Shown here piece by piece: positions 45,109 to 54,356 of a DNA stretch of 64,000 nucleotides; the first letter of the stretch is position 1, and each line of letters opens with the position of its first letter. The translations under genes were made by a program, and so were the position numbers. The stretch covers positions 1,268,501-1,332,500 of the forward strand of contig NZ_CP045354.1 in assembly GCF_009363435.1 (NCBI RefSeq), read 5' to 3'. The notes under the pieces were generated by a model that was not told the DNA's origin, did no database searches, and saw nothing but the letters and a program-made list of their open reading frames with translations. The stretch is from Labrenzia sp. THAF82. Its GTDB lineage: Bacteria > Pseudomonadota > Alphaproteobacteria > Rhizobiales > Stappiaceae.

Positions 45109-45714
45109 TTAGAACGGGTTCCAGGTCGGCTTGTCCGTGAATTTCAGGTAGCCCAGATTGAGCCCAAGACGGGCGCCGACACCAGCCCTAACAGGGACAA
45201 GCACGATCTCGTTTTTCAACAAAACCGTCATACCTGCGCCGCCGACCAGGTAGGCGGACCCGTTCACGCCGGCAAAACGCTGATAGACCGAATTCACCGT
45301 CGGGAGGTTATAGATGAGCATCATGACCCTGGCGCCGTCGGCGCCAAAATCCCACCCGACCGAGGGACCTTGCCAGAAAATTTTGTGATTGCCGGCGTTG
45401 CGCGTGTAAAGGTGGCCTTCGCCGTACCGGGCGCCTGCGATGATCGCACCGGATCCTTCTTCGCCCAGGATGTAGCCGTTTGGTTCGCCGTATTGGGAAA
45501 AGGCGCGCTCAACAACGGATGCAATGCCGCCAGACACAGAGCCGAAGAACTGATGGCCAGTCTTGACGATTTCATCTTCGCCATAGGTCTGGCCCGGCGG
45601 GATCGGTTCATCGCCGCTGGACTGCGCTTGAGAGGGGAGGGGGACAGCAAACAAACACAAACACAGGAACGCAGCTGACAAGACAGACGCCACACGCCAG
45701 GATTTTTGTGTCAT
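45109..45714 (-). CDS. eipA: EipA-like envelope integrity protein (DUF1134)
   Basis: A 201-residue exported protein with a signal peptide (VLSAAFLCLCLFAVPLPSQA). The DUF1134 domain runs from about residue 45: GHQFFGSVSGGIASVVERAF, GYILGEEGSGAIIAGARYGE, GPSVGWDFGADGARVMMLIY and GMTVLLKNEIVLVPVRAGVG. EipA of Brucella is a small beta-barrel periplasmic protein important for cell-envelope integrity; that role is transferred by family. GAGGAG precedes the ATG by seven bases. Confidence 0.88.
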   Translation of the reverse strand: MTQKSWRVASVLSAAFLCLCLFAVPLPSQAQSSGDEPIPPGQTYGEDEIVKTGHQFFGSVSGGIASVVERAFSQYGEPNGYILGEEGSGAIIAGARYGEGHLYTRNAGNHKIFWQGPSVGWDFGADGARVMMLIYNLPTVNSVYQRFAGVNGSAYLVGGAGMTVLLKNEIVLVPVRAGVGARLGLNLGYLKFTDKPTWNPF

Positions 45715-45840
45715 TCAACAACTCCTCTTTTTAATGCCCCAGTGGCTGCGATAGTTGCGGTCCGGCTGGAACGCGATGCTAAACTGATGCGACATCATGC
45801 TGATTCGCATGAAATCGCGCACCTTACATAAGCCGAATCA

Positions 45841-46326
45841 ATGGAAAGCTGGCCTGAAAAAAAGACGAGGATGTGTCTTTCCCTGGTTTTGATAGTACTT
45901 GTCTGCGTTTTTGCGGGGAATAGTTTTGCGCGTCCCAAGACTTTCGTTCCTGATCCGATAACCGGGTATGCCATTGGCGGACATGACCCGGTCAGTTTTT
46001 TTGTCGATGGGCAACCGCGCAAGGGAAAGCGCGAATATGAGCTGCAGTGGGGCGGTGCGGAGTGGATTTTCGTCAATCAGGGCAACATGGCTGCCTTTGA
46101 GCGGGACCCAGAAGCCTATGCACCGCTTTTTGCCGGTTGCGGCGGATACGCCCTTTCTGAAGGTTTTGCGACAGCGGGCAGTCCCTTTATCTATGCCATC
46201 GTCGAAGGCCGACTCGTTTTTTTCCATTCCGTTGTCAATCGCTTCTTATTTATTGTCAGCGGTGCGCAGTTGATGAAGGATGCGAAGGAAAATTCAACGC
46301 GCGTTGGTTGTGTTCCCGTGCTTTAA
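45841..46326 (+). CDS. YHS-domain periplasmic protein
   Basis: A 161-residue exported protein. The signal peptide (LSLVLIVLVCVFAGNSFA) leads to a YHS-like domain: ITGYAIGGHDPVSFFVDGQP, REYELQWGGAEWIFVNQGNM, FERDPEAYAPLFAGCGGYAL. The family is of unknown biochemical role, possibly metal-related. The start at 45841 is chosen because the ATG at 45871 touches its ribosome-like GAGG without spacing and would cut the signal peptide. Confidence 0.82.
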   Translation: MESWPEKKTRMCLSLVLIVLVCVFAGNSFARPKTFVPDPITGYAIGGHDPVSFFVDGQPRKGKREYELQWGGAEWIFVNQGNMAAFERDPEAYAPLFAGCGGYALSEGFATAGSPFIYAIVEGRLVFFHSVVNRFLFIVSGAQLMKDAKENSTRVGCVPVL

Positions 46327-46499
46327 ACCAGCAGAACGGGCGGATTTGCGCGCTGTTGTCGCATTGGTGCGAACTTTCATTTGGATGACCAGCCTTGCTC
46401 TCCGGCGTTGCCTTGGCAGCGGCTTTGCTGATGTGTAACGCTTGCAACCACATTCGCGAATCAGTTTTGCCGAGACCTATAGAAGAGCCCAGCACCACC

Positions 46500-47144
46500 A
46501 TGTCCGCACTCAAAGAGCTAACCTCGCTTGATCTGGCCGCTCTGGTGGCGAGCCGTGTCTGCCACGACATCATCTCACCCGTCGGTGCCATTACCAACGG
46601 ATTGGAAGTGTTGGACGAGGAAGGCTCTGAGGACATGCGCGATTTTGCGATGGACCTTATCCGAAAGAGCGCGCGCCAGGCATCTGCGAAATTGCAATTT
46701 GCCCGCCTGGCATTCGGAGCTGCTGGATCTGCTGGCGCTGAGATCGATCTCGGAGATGCCCAAGTCGTTGCCACAGGGTTTATGGAAAACGAAAAATCCG
46801 ACTTAAATTGGCAACTCGACCGGCATCTGATGCCGAAGAATAATGTCAAATTGCTCCTTAACCTTATCCTGATTGCAAATCAGTGCGTGCCGCGTGGTGG
46901 AGAAATCAAAGTTGAAATGTCCGGCGAACCTGCTTCACCGTCATTCACGCTTCACGCCAGCGGTCTCAATCCGCGTATCCCCTTGGGAATGAAGGAAACT
47001 CTGGGCGGAGAAGAGCCGGAGCGCATCGATGCGCATTCGGTTCAGCCGATCTACACTCTACTTCTGGCTCGTGAATCCGGCATGGTATTAACGATAGATA
47101 AACAAGAAGAGTTGGTAAAAATTACGGCGTCTCCAGCAGAATAA
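46500..47144 (+). CDS. chpT: ChpT, histidine phosphotransferase of the CtrA relay
   Basis: A 214-residue protein. The dimerisation/phosphotransfer helix LAALVASRVCHDIISPVGAI contains the phospho-accepting His, and the C-terminal part is a degenerate Bergerat-like fold (LLNLILIANQCVPRGGEIKV). In alphaproteobacteria ChpT passes phosphate from the hybrid kinase CckA to CtrA and CpdR. Here it directly precedes the chemotaxis operon, and ctrA itself is 9 kb away in the same window. An upstream in-frame ATG at 46395 would add 35 residues with no family match. Confidence 0.88.
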   Translation: MSALKELTSLDLAALVASRVCHDIISPVGAITNGLEVLDEEGSEDMRDFAMDLIRKSARQASAKLQFARLAFGAAGSAGAEIDLGDAQVVATGFMENEKSDLNWQLDRHLMPKNNVKLLLNLILIANQCVPRGGEIKVEMSGEPASPSFTLHASGLNPRIPLGMKETLGGEEPERIDAHSVQPIYTLLLARESGMVLTIDKQEELVKITASPAE

Positions 47145-47276
47145 CCTTCCAGATAAAAGTCTCTACCTGTTTCAGCGTATCTTAACTGTTTCCCGTCAAC
47201 CTACCCTCATGGACTTTTCGGTCCAGACATCCTTTCCAGGGTGCGGAACCAGTAACAAGTCGGGTGAGAGCAGGCC

Positions 47277-50099
47277 ATGGACGACCTCCTCAGGGAATTC
47301 ATTACTGAGACGAACGAGAGTCTCGATGTTGTTGACGTAGAACTTGTCAAATTCGAACAAGAACCAAACAACGCGACTATCTTAGATAACATTTTCCGTC
47401 TGGTGCACACTATTAAGGGCACTTGCGGCTTCCTTGGCCTTCCCCGGCTGGAAGGAATTGCACACGCTGCGGAAACCCTTATGGGCAAGTTCCGTGACGG
47501 AGCACCGGTTACACAAGAAGCCGTGTCCCTTATTCTGACGTCGATCGACCAGATCAAGGACATTCTTGGCGAGCTGGAAGCTGCTGGCGGCGAAGAGCCG
47601 GAAGGTGACGACAGCGAGTTGATCGGACATCTTGAAGTGATGTCCGCTAAGGCTGATGCTGCGATGGCAGGCGGCGGAGACGAAGCTCCGGCCGAAGAAG
47701 CCGCAAATGACGAGGCTTCCGAGGCGGAAGCTGCCGTAGACGCCGAAGCAAATGACTCTGAAGACGAGAATGACGCAGAAGCGGACCAGACCCTTGAGCG
47801 TCCATTGCGCCCGGGCGAAGTATCGCTTGATGAGCTGGAACGCGCCTTCCGCGAGACCGAAATCGAGGTAGAAGTTGCCGAAGCTCCGGCTCCGGAAGCT
47901 GAAGAGGTCGTGGAAGAGGTCGAAGAGCCTGCTCCGGCGCCGGCTGCCGTGAAGGTGGAGCCGAAAGCACCGGCGACGAAAAAGAAGACTGAAGAAAAAA
48001 GCGAGAAGAAAGCAGCTGGCGGAGGTGTCTCCAACCAGAGCATTCGCGTTGCTGTCGACACGCTTGAGCATCTGATGACAATGGTCTCTGAGCTCGTGCT
48101 GACTCGGAACCAGCTTCTTGAAATCGTTCGTCGTCACGAGGACAGCGAGTTCAAGGTACCGCTGCAGCGCTTGTCAAATGTGACAGCCGAGCTGCAGGAA
48201 GGTGTCATGGCGACACGCATGCAGCCGATCGGCAATGCCTGGCAGAAGCTACCGCGTATCGTCCGCGACCTTAGCCAGGAACTGGAAAAGCCGATCGATC
48301 TGGAAATGATCGGCGCTGACACCGAGCTTGACCGACAAGTCCTTGAAATGATCAAGGATCCGCTTACCCATATGGTTCGAAACTCTGCCGATCACGGTCT
48401 GGAGTTGCCGGAAGAACGCCGGGCTGCGGGTAAACCGGAAAAAGGTGTCATCACCCTGGCTGCGTATCATGAAGGCGGCCACATCATCATCGAAGTCCGT
48501 GACGACGGTAAGGGCATCGATGTCGACCGGGTGAAGGAAAAGATCCTGGAGCGTGGCCTTGCCACTGAATCCGAAATCGAGAAGATGACGGATTCCCAGA
48601 TCCACAAGTTCATCTTCCATGCAGGTTTCTCAACAGCTGCTTCGGTGACGAGTGTGTCTGGCCGCGGCGTTGGCATGGATGTTGTGCGCAACAACATCGA
48701 GCTGATTGGCGGTACGGTCGATCTGCGCTCTGCGACCGGCAAGGGCTCGAGCTTCATCATCAAAATCCCGCTGACACTGGCGATCGTATCGACGCTGATT
48801 GTCGAAGCCAGCGGTGACCGCTTTGCCATTCCGCAGCTTTCTGTTGTCGAACTGGTGCGCGTACAGACCAATTCGGAACATCGCATCGAGCGGATCAAGG
48901 ATACGCCGGTACTGAGGCTGCGCAACAAGTTGCTGCCACTGGTTCATCTGTCTCAACTCCTCGGCATCTACGAGGGCGAGGACGTTGACAAGGCCATCGA
49001 TGCGGACAACGGCTTCATCGTTGTGATGCAGGTGGGCAGTCAGACCTTCGGTGTTGTTGTCGACGGTGTCTTCCACACGGAAGAAATCGTGGTCAAGCCG
49101 ATGTCGACCATGCTGCGCAACCTCGACATGTTCTCCGGCAACACCATTCTTGGTGACGGATCCGTGATCATGATCATCGACCCGAACGGCATCGCAAGCG
49201 CAATGGCAAGCCATGCTTCCAGCGCTGTGGCCGAAACCGAAGAGGACGAGCAAGAAGATCTGGCACGCAAGGCCATCAGCGGCCAAAGCTCGATCTCGCT
49301 GCTTCTGTTCCGCGCCGGTGCGCCGGAGCCAAAGGCAGTTCCGCTGTCGCTGGTCACGCGCCTGGAAGAGTTCGAGGTCTCAAAGATCGAGCGCTCCAAT
49401 GGCCGCGACCTGGTGCAGTATCGCGGTGCGTTGATGCCGCTGGTCTACGTCAACGACGGGGATTGTCACAAGACAGAAGGCACCCAGCCGATGCTGGTGT
49501 TCTCCGACGCAGGCCGTTCCATGGGTCTCGTTGTCGACGAAATCGTCGATATTGTCGAAGATCGCATGAACATCGAGGTCGGTTCGGAGCGCCCGGGCAT
49601 CCTCGGCTCCGCGGTCGTCAAGGAACGTGCCACCGAGATCATCGACCTCGGTTACTACCTGCCGCAGGCCTTCGAAGACTGGTTCATGCGCAAAGAGATG
49701 GATATCGAAGCGCTGACGAAGAAAGTTCTCTTCGTCGACGACAGTTCCTTCTTCCGCAACATGTTGACACCGGTGCTCAAGGCGGCGGGCTATGACGTCA
49801 CGACCTGTAACGGTCCGCAGTATGCATTCGAGCTTCTGGAGAACGGTGACAAGTTCCACGCAATCGTCAGTGATATCGAAATGCCGGAAATCAACGGCTT
49901 CGAATTCTGCGAATCGTTGCGCCGTGATCCACGCTTCCGCGACATTCCGATGTTGGCCCTGTCCTCGCTTGTGACACCGGCATCGATTGAACGTGGTCGC
50001 CAGGCCGGCTTTGACGACTATGTCGCCAAGTTCGACCGTCCCGGCTTGATTGCCGCTCTGAAAGACGTCTTCTCCGGTGAAATGGGAGTAGCAGCATGA
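47277..50099 (+). CDS. cheA: CheA histidine kinase with C-terminal receiver domain
   Basis: A 940-residue hybrid chemotaxis kinase. Domains: HPt with phospho-His44 (VHTIKGTCGFLG); an acidic Ala/Glu linker (about residues 130-260) in place of a clear P2 domain; dimerisation helices (VDTLEHLMTMVSELVLTRNQ); a HATPase with MVRNSADHGLE, VRDDGKGID and SGRGVGMDVVRNNIE; a CheW-like regulatory domain; a second CheW-like stretch (about residues 680-790, SISLLLFRAGAPEPKAVPLS); and a receiver (VLFVDDSSFFRNML...IVSDIEMPEINGFEF) with the phospho-Asp in SDIEM. The stop overlaps cheW. Confidence 0.95.
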   Translation: MDDLLREFITETNESLDVVDVELVKFEQEPNNATILDNIFRLVHTIKGTCGFLGLPRLEGIAHAAETLMGKFRDGAPVTQEAVSLILTSIDQIKDILGELEAAGGEEPEGDDSELIGHLEVMSAKADAAMAGGGDEAPAEEAANDEASEAEAAVDAEANDSEDENDAEADQTLERPLRPGEVSLDELERAFRETEIEVEVAEAPAPEAEEVVEEVEEPAPAPAAVKVEPKAPATKKKTEEKSEKKAAGGGVSNQSIRVAVDTLEHLMTMVSELVLTRNQLLEIVRRHEDSEFKVPLQRLSNVTAELQEGVMATRMQPIGNAWQKLPRIVRDLSQELEKPIDLEMIGADTELDRQVLEMIKDPLTHMVRNSADHGLELPEERRAAGKPEKGVITLAAYHEGGHIIIEVRDDGKGIDVDRVKEKILERGLATESEIEKMTDSQIHKFIFHAGFSTAASVTSVSGRGVGMDVVRNNIELIGGTVDLRSATGKGSSFIIKIPLTLAIVSTLIVEASGDRFAIPQLSVVELVRVQTNSEHRIERIKDTPVLRLRNKLLPLVHLSQLLGIYEGEDVDKAIDADNGFIVVMQVGSQTFGVVVDGVFHTEEIVVKPMSTMLRNLDMFSGNTILGDGSVIMIIDPNGIASAMASHASSAVAETEEDEQEDLARKAISGQSSISLLLFRAGAPEPKAVPLSLVTRLEEFEVSKIERSNGRDLVQYRGALMPLVYVNDGDCHKTEGTQPMLVFSDAGRSMGLVVDEIVDIVEDRMNIEVGSERPGILGSAVVKERATEIIDLGYYLPQAFEDWFMRKEMDIEALTKKVLFVDDSSFFRNMLTPVLKAAGYDVTTCNGPQYAFELLENGDKFHAIVSDIEMPEINGFEFCESLRRDPRFRDIPMLALSSLVTPASIERGRQAGFDDYVAKFDRPGLIAALKDVFSGEMGVAA

Positions 50100-50587
50100 G
50101 TGTGCTGGAACACAAACTCAACGCGGATCAGAACGCTGCAAGCGACATGATCCAGTACGTTACCGTGGTGATTGGAGGCCAGCTCTTTGGCCTCCCGATT
50201 TCCCAGGTGCATGATGTATTCGTGCCGGAAAGCGTTACCCGTGTGCCAATGTCCGCACCGGAAGTTCAGGGCGTCCTGAACCTGCGTGGTCGAATCGTTA
50301 CGGCGATCAACATGCGCCGCCGACTGCATCTTCCTCCGCTGGAGGATGAACAAATGATGGCCGTTGGTATCGAGTACAAACAGGAAAGCTACGGTCTCGT
50401 TATTGATACCGTCGGTGAAGTTCTGACGCTGCCGGCAGCTTCTGCGGAATCCAATCCGTCGAACCTTGATCGCCGCTGGGCCGAGATTTCCGGTGGTGTC
50501 CATCGCCTGGATGGTCAGCTGATGGTCATTCTCGATGTCGACCGTTTGCTGGGGTCGATGTTCACAGAACCAATGGTCGCAGCATAA
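50096..50587 (+). CDS. cheW: CheW, chemotaxis coupling protein
   Basis: A 163-residue adaptor joining chemoreceptors to CheA. Typical CheW strands are visible: YVTVVIGGQLFGLPISQVHD, GVLNLRGRIVTAINMRRRL, GLVIDTVGEVLTLP and LDGQLMVILDVDRLL. It overlaps the cheA stop by four bases and precedes cheY by 36 bases, within the che operon. Confidence 0.95.
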   Translation: MSVLEHKLNADQNAASDMIQYVTVVIGGQLFGLPISQVHDVFVPESVTRVPMSAPEVQGVLNLRGRIVTAINMRRRLHLPPLEDEQMMAVGIEYKQESYGLVIDTVGEVLTLPAASAESNPSNLDRRWAEISGGVHRLDGQLMVILDVDRLLGSMFTEPMVAA

Positions 50588-50623
50588 CAAGGCCGAAACG
50601 GCCAAAAAGTGGAGTAACGCCTG

Positions 50624-50989
50624 ATGAAACAGTGCCTTGTAGTCGATGACTCAAGCGTCATCCGTAAGGTCGCCCGCCGGATTCTCGAAGACTTGAACTT
50701 CGAGATCACGGAAGCAGAGGATGGCCAGCAGGCGCTTGACGAGTGCAGGAAGACAATGCCGGACGCGATCCTACTGGATTGGAACATGCCGGTGATGGAC
50801 GGACTGGAGTTTCTGACCAGTCTCAGAGGCGAAGAAGGCGGGGAGAACCCCATCGTAGTTTTCTGCACGACCGAAAACGATGTTGCGCATATCGCACGGG
50901 CCATTCGTGCCGGTGCCAACGAGTACATCATGAAACCTTTCGACCGCGAAATTGTCGAAGCCAAGTTTCAGGAAGTTGGTCTTATTTAG
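50624..50989 (+). CDS. cheY: CheY, single-domain response regulator
   Basis: 121 residues, just a receiver. VVDDSSVIRKVARRI supplies the acidic pocket (Asp8, Asp9), phospho-Asp is residue 52 in ILLDWNMPVMDG, followed by the Thr switch residue in VFCTTEND and the Lys in YIMKPFDRE. It carries the signal from CheA to the flagellar motor, or acts as a phosphate sink as in other alphaproteobacteria with several CheYs. Confidence 0.95.
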   Translation: MKQCLVVDDSSVIRKVARRILEDLNFEITEAEDGQQALDECRKTMPDAILLDWNMPVMDGLEFLTSLRGEEGGENPIVVFCTTENDVAHIARAIRAGANEYIMKPFDREIVEAKFQEVGLI

Positions 50990-51010
50990 TATTGAGTTGG
51001 GCAGTCACTA

Positions 51011-52234
51011 ATGGCATTTGCGCAGAGAAGCGCTTCCGCGGGCACAAATCCGGGTAGCGATCCGATTAAGGTAATGGTCGTCGACGACGCCGTCGTTATA
51101 CGTGGTTTGTTGACTCGCTGGCTAGGCGAAGACAAGGGGCTGAATGTTGTCAGCTCACACCGGAACGGCAAACTGGCCGTCGAAGATATAGAAAAAAGCA
51201 ATCCCGACGTCGTTGTGCTCGACATCGAAATGCCCGAGATGGATGGCATGACCGCTTTGCCGCTGATGCTGGCAAAGAAACGCGATCTGGTCGTCATCAT
51301 GGCCTCGACCCTGACACGCAGAAATGCCGAAATCAGTCTGAAAGCCCTGTCGCTTGGGGCCGCGGACTATGTGCCGAAGCCTGAATCCACTTCCGAAGTG
51401 ACAACGTCCATCGATTTTCGTCGTGAACTGATCGAGAAGGTCAAGGCGCTTGGGGCACGCGCGGTGCGTATGCGTGGACCGGCACGGACCATGCGAGCTG
51501 AAACGCGGGCCGGTCGGACTTCGCAGCCGGTCAAACCTTTGGGTTCTCGTCCGGCAACGGACACGCGTGCAAGCTTCCGTCAAGCAGCTCAGCCTGCAGC
51601 TGCGGCTGCTGGTGCTCCGCAGTTCAAGACCAGACCGTATTCTTCAGCACGGCCGAGGATCCTGGCAATCGGATCTTCCACCGGAGGCCCTCAGGCGCTT
51701 CAGGAAGTGATGAAGGAAGTCGGAACCGCAATGAACGACGTGCCGGTTGTCATAACCCAGCACATGCCGCCGACCTTCACTTCCATTCTGGCCGAGCATA
51801 TGGGCAAAGCTGCACTTCGTCCTGCCAAGGAGGGAGAGCACGGGGAACTGCTCAAACCAGGCAACATCTATGTTGCGCCGGGCGGCAAGCATATGGTGCT
51901 GGAAAAGGACGGTGGCGCGGTCAAAATTCGACTGACTGACGACGATCCGGTCAACTTCTGCAAGCCGGCGGTTGATCCTCTCTTTGACAGCGTGGCCAAA
52001 GTCTACGGTTCGGCGACACTGGGTGTCATCCTCACAGGCATGGGCCATGATGGTGCCGATGGTGTGAAGACGATCGCAGCTGGCGGCGGCAGTATCATCA
52101 CCCAGGACGAAGCGACCAGTGTGGTCTGGGGAATGCCGGGTGCGGCAGCTCAGACGGGCGTGTGCTGTGACATTCTTCCCTTGAAGGAGATCGGTCCGAA
52201 GATCTCTCGCGTATTGAAGGGGAATACAAGATGA
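51011..52234 (+). CDS. cheB: CheB, receptor methylesterase
   Basis: 407 residues. The N-terminal receiver has phospho-Asp71 (VVVLDIEMPEMDGM). A long basic linker (about residues 150-215) leads to the methylesterase domain with the catalytic Ser in AIGSSTGGPQAL, His in ITQHMPPTFTS and Asp in LTGMGHDGADGVK. It removes methyl groups from, and deamidates, chemoreceptors such as the one at 1915-4026. The stop overlaps the cheR start. Confidence 0.95.
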   Translation: MAFAQRSASAGTNPGSDPIKVMVVDDAVVIRGLLTRWLGEDKGLNVVSSHRNGKLAVEDIEKSNPDVVVLDIEMPEMDGMTALPLMLAKKRDLVVIMASTLTRRNAEISLKALSLGAADYVPKPESTSEVTTSIDFRRELIEKVKALGARAVRMRGPARTMRAETRAGRTSQPVKPLGSRPATDTRASFRQAAQPAAAAAGAPQFKTRPYSSARPRILAIGSSTGGPQALQEVMKEVGTAMNDVPVVITQHMPPTFTSILAEHMGKAALRPAKEGEHGELLKPGNIYVAPGGKHMVLEKDGGAVKIRLTDDDPVNFCKPAVDPLFDSVAKVYGSATLGVILTGMGHDGADGVKTIAAGGGSIITQDEATSVVWGMPGAAAQTGVCCDILPLKEIGPKISRVLKGNTR

Positions 52235-53109
52235 CGCCGAGCGAGTTTGAATTCCTCAAGAACTTCCTGAAGACCCGGTCCGGGCTGGTCCTGTCAAATG
52301 ACAAGCAGTACCTGGTGGAAAGCCGTCTACAGCCAATTGCGCGCAGCACAAAGCTGGAGACCTTGAGTGCTGTTATTCAGCAGCTTCAACGGGGTGGCAA
52401 TCGGGCGCTTGAAAACGAAGTCGTGGAAGCGATGACGACGAACGAGTCGTTCTTCTTCCGTGACAAGACGCCGTTCGAGCATTTCAAGGATACGATGCTG
52501 CCTTCGCTCCTGGAAAGCCGGGCGACGCGAAAACAGCTCAAGATCTGGTGCGCGGCAGCGTCCACCGGGCAGGAGCCTTATTCCTTGGCGATCTGTCTCA
52601 AGGAAGATGCGGCCAAAATGCCAGGTTGGCGGACCCGTATTCTTGGTACGGACCTTTCGCAGGAAGTGCTTGAGAAGGCCAAGACCGGTCTCTACAGCCA
52701 GTTCGAAGTCCAGCGTGGTTTGCCTATTCAGCTGCTGCTGAAATATTTCGAGCAGAAAGGCGATGTCTGGCAGATCAATCCGAACATGCGGGCCATGATC
52801 GAATGGAAGAAGTTCAACCTTCTTGAGAGCTTTACGCATCTCGGTGAGTTCGACATCATATTCTGCCGAAATGTGCTGATATATTTCGATCAGGCCACCA
52901 AGTCCGAGATCCTCGGACGGATGGCCAAATCCTTGCCGGACGACGGGTTCCTCGTGCTTGGAGCTGCGGAAACGGTTGTTGGGCTGACCGATGCCTTCAA
53001 GCCGGTGTCAGGAAAGCGTGGTCTGTTTCAAAAGAAACAGGTTGCTCAGTCCGCCACTGGAGCCACGAGTCGCCCGCGGCTTGCGGTCGGTGGCGGTTTT
53101 CAGCGCTGA
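52231..53109 (+). CDS. cheR: CheR, receptor methyltransferase
   Basis: 292 residues. A helical N-terminal domain (FEFLKNFLKTRSGLVLSNDK) is followed by a SAM-dependent methyltransferase: TTNESFFFRDKTPFEHF, the SAM motif IWCAAASTGQEPYSLAI, ILGTDLSQEVLEKAKTGLYS and FDIIFCRNVLIYFD. It methylates glutamates of chemoreceptors using SAM. It is the last gene of cheA-W-Y-B-R; no cheD is present. The C-terminal tail is short and basic. Confidence 0.95.
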   Translation: MTPSEFEFLKNFLKTRSGLVLSNDKQYLVESRLQPIARSTKLETLSAVIQQLQRGGNRALENEVVEAMTTNESFFFRDKTPFEHFKDTMLPSLLESRATRKQLKIWCAAASTGQEPYSLAICLKEDAAKMPGWRTRILGTDLSQEVLEKAKTGLYSQFEVQRGLPIQLLLKYFEQKGDVWQINPNMRAMIEWKKFNLLESFTHLGEFDIIFCRNVLIYFDQATKSEILGRMAKSLPDDGFLVLGAAETVVGLTDAFKPVSGKRGLFQKKQVAQSATGATSRPRLAVGGGFQR

Positions 53110-53133
53110 TCTGCACAAGACAAGATCAAATCA

Positions 53134-53159
53134 AAGGCGGTCAGTTGACCGCCTTTTTT
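53134..53159. terminator. terminator of the che operon, overlapping the convergent gene's 3' end
   Basis: AAGGCGGTCA/TGACCGCCTT stem with a 2-nt loop, then a T run. The 3' end of the LytTR gene (stop at 53141) lies within the stem, so the structure also encodes the last residues of that protein. Confidence 0.85.
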
Positions 53160-54052
53160 AGTGTTGTGGCCTCTTTCCCGAAACGGGCATCGACATCGTC
53201 GGCGTATTTTCGACTAACCGGGACCTTGGAACCATCTTTCAGATCAAGCCAAAGACGCCCGTTTTCACGTGAGTGGCCGACAACCGCCTCATAAGCCACC
53301 CAGTGGCTCCGATGAACCTGCATGCCGTCATTGTCAGGCAATTCCGCAACGATGTCATTGAAGCGATAGAGCAGCATACGGCTGTCTGTCTCACTTACGA
53401 GCCTTACATAATGTTCCTGCGCTTCGACACGCAGCAAGTCACCTTCAAGCGGGGTCTCCAAATGTCTTCCATAACCCGTGTCGACAGGGGTAAGAGGGAT
53501 GCCCTGCAATTCAGGTTTTTCCGTTGAAATGGCGGTCTCGGCAGTGTCGGATTGCACCTGGCTGACTGCATTGGTGCCTGTCTGGGAGTTGGCAGAGAAC
53601 ACAAACAGCTTTGGCGCGGTCAGCAGCAGGCAGAGTGCGAGATGATTGTCAGACAGATAAACAACTTCGCGAAAAAACGAGCCAATATGCGAAATGCCGG
53701 TCGCGGTTGTTCCCGTTGAAGAAGCGGCCGGAAGAGCCGAAGCATTGAGGCCATCCAGTTCCGGTAATCCTAGGATGAGATCGAGCGCCGTTATTGAAAG
53801 CGCAAACGGGAACAGACTGACGACCGCGGCAATTGCCGCAACAGGCCAGATGCGGGATTTCAGTCCAGGCACGCGGTCGATGAACTCAAAGAAGGCAACA
53901 AACAAGGCTGCTTCGATCAGAACCCTGATCAGCCAATAGCCATAAAGGCTGGCCAGCGTCCAACCTTCCGGTCGCATTGCTTGAGAGGCTGCCAACAGCA
54001 GAGCTGCCGCCAAACAAAGGAAGGTTACCTGCGCGATATAGGATCGGATCAT
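53141..54052 (-). CDS. membrane-bound LytTR transcriptional regulator
   Basis: 303 residues. Four hydrophobic segments occupy roughly the first 150 residues (ITFLCLAAALLLAAS-like start, LIRVLIEAALFVAFFEF, WPVAAIAAVVSLFPFALSIT, LALCLLLTAPKLFVF). The C-terminal ~100 residues are a LytTR DNA-binding domain: EGDLLRVEAQEHYVRLVSET, MLLYRFNDIVAELPDNDGMQ, VHRSHWVAYEAVVGH and KVPVSRKYADDV. There is no receiver domain, so it likely senses a membrane signal directly. It is convergent with the che operon. Confidence 0.88.
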   Translation of the reverse strand: MIRSYIAQVTFLCLAAALLLAASQAMRPEGWTLASLYGYWLIRVLIEAALFVAFFEFIDRVPGLKSRIWPVAAIAAVVSLFPFALSITALDLILGLPELDGLNASALPAASSTGTTATGISHIGSFFREVVYLSDNHLALCLLLTAPKLFVFSANSQTGTNAVSQVQSDTAETAISTEKPELQGIPLTPVDTGYGRHLETPLEGDLLRVEAQEHYVRLVSETDSRMLLYRFNDIVAELPDNDGMQVHRSHWVAYEAVVGHSRENGRLWLDLKDGSKVPVSRKYADDVDARFGKEATTLKKAVN

Positions 54053-54356
54053 CCGGACGATCTCAATTCTGAGTTACCGCAAACTACGGCATTTCAGGCC
54101 TGCCATTCAAGAAGCATGAAATGCGGCTTATCTAAAACATTGTAAATATTAATCTTTTATCACCACTTCTTGCGGTTCAAGAATTGATGAAATCTTCTGC
54201 CGGCTTGTGAAGGCATGGCTTTTCTTCTCAGGCCGCTGCGCCAGATACTGGCCGGAAGGAACTGGTTTTTCCAATCGGTTCCAATGTCCAACTTGGCGAA
54301 GATGCACGGGCCCCATCACCGGGTGTTGAGCTGAAGAGCAGTTTGGGAGAATTTGA
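54053..54356. other. 304-base divergent intergenic region
   Basis: Lies between the divergent LytTR and metallo-hydrolase genes and should hold both promoters. It is AT-rich around 54130-54170. I see no convincing hexamer pair, repeat or RNA structure in it. Confidence 0.4.

Noticed and set aside
46395..46499. N-terminal extension of ChpT with a hydrophobic, Cys-containing leader resembling a lipoprotein signal
   Set aside because: ChpT is cytoplasmic, the family starts near MSALKEL, and the extension lacks a ribosome site.
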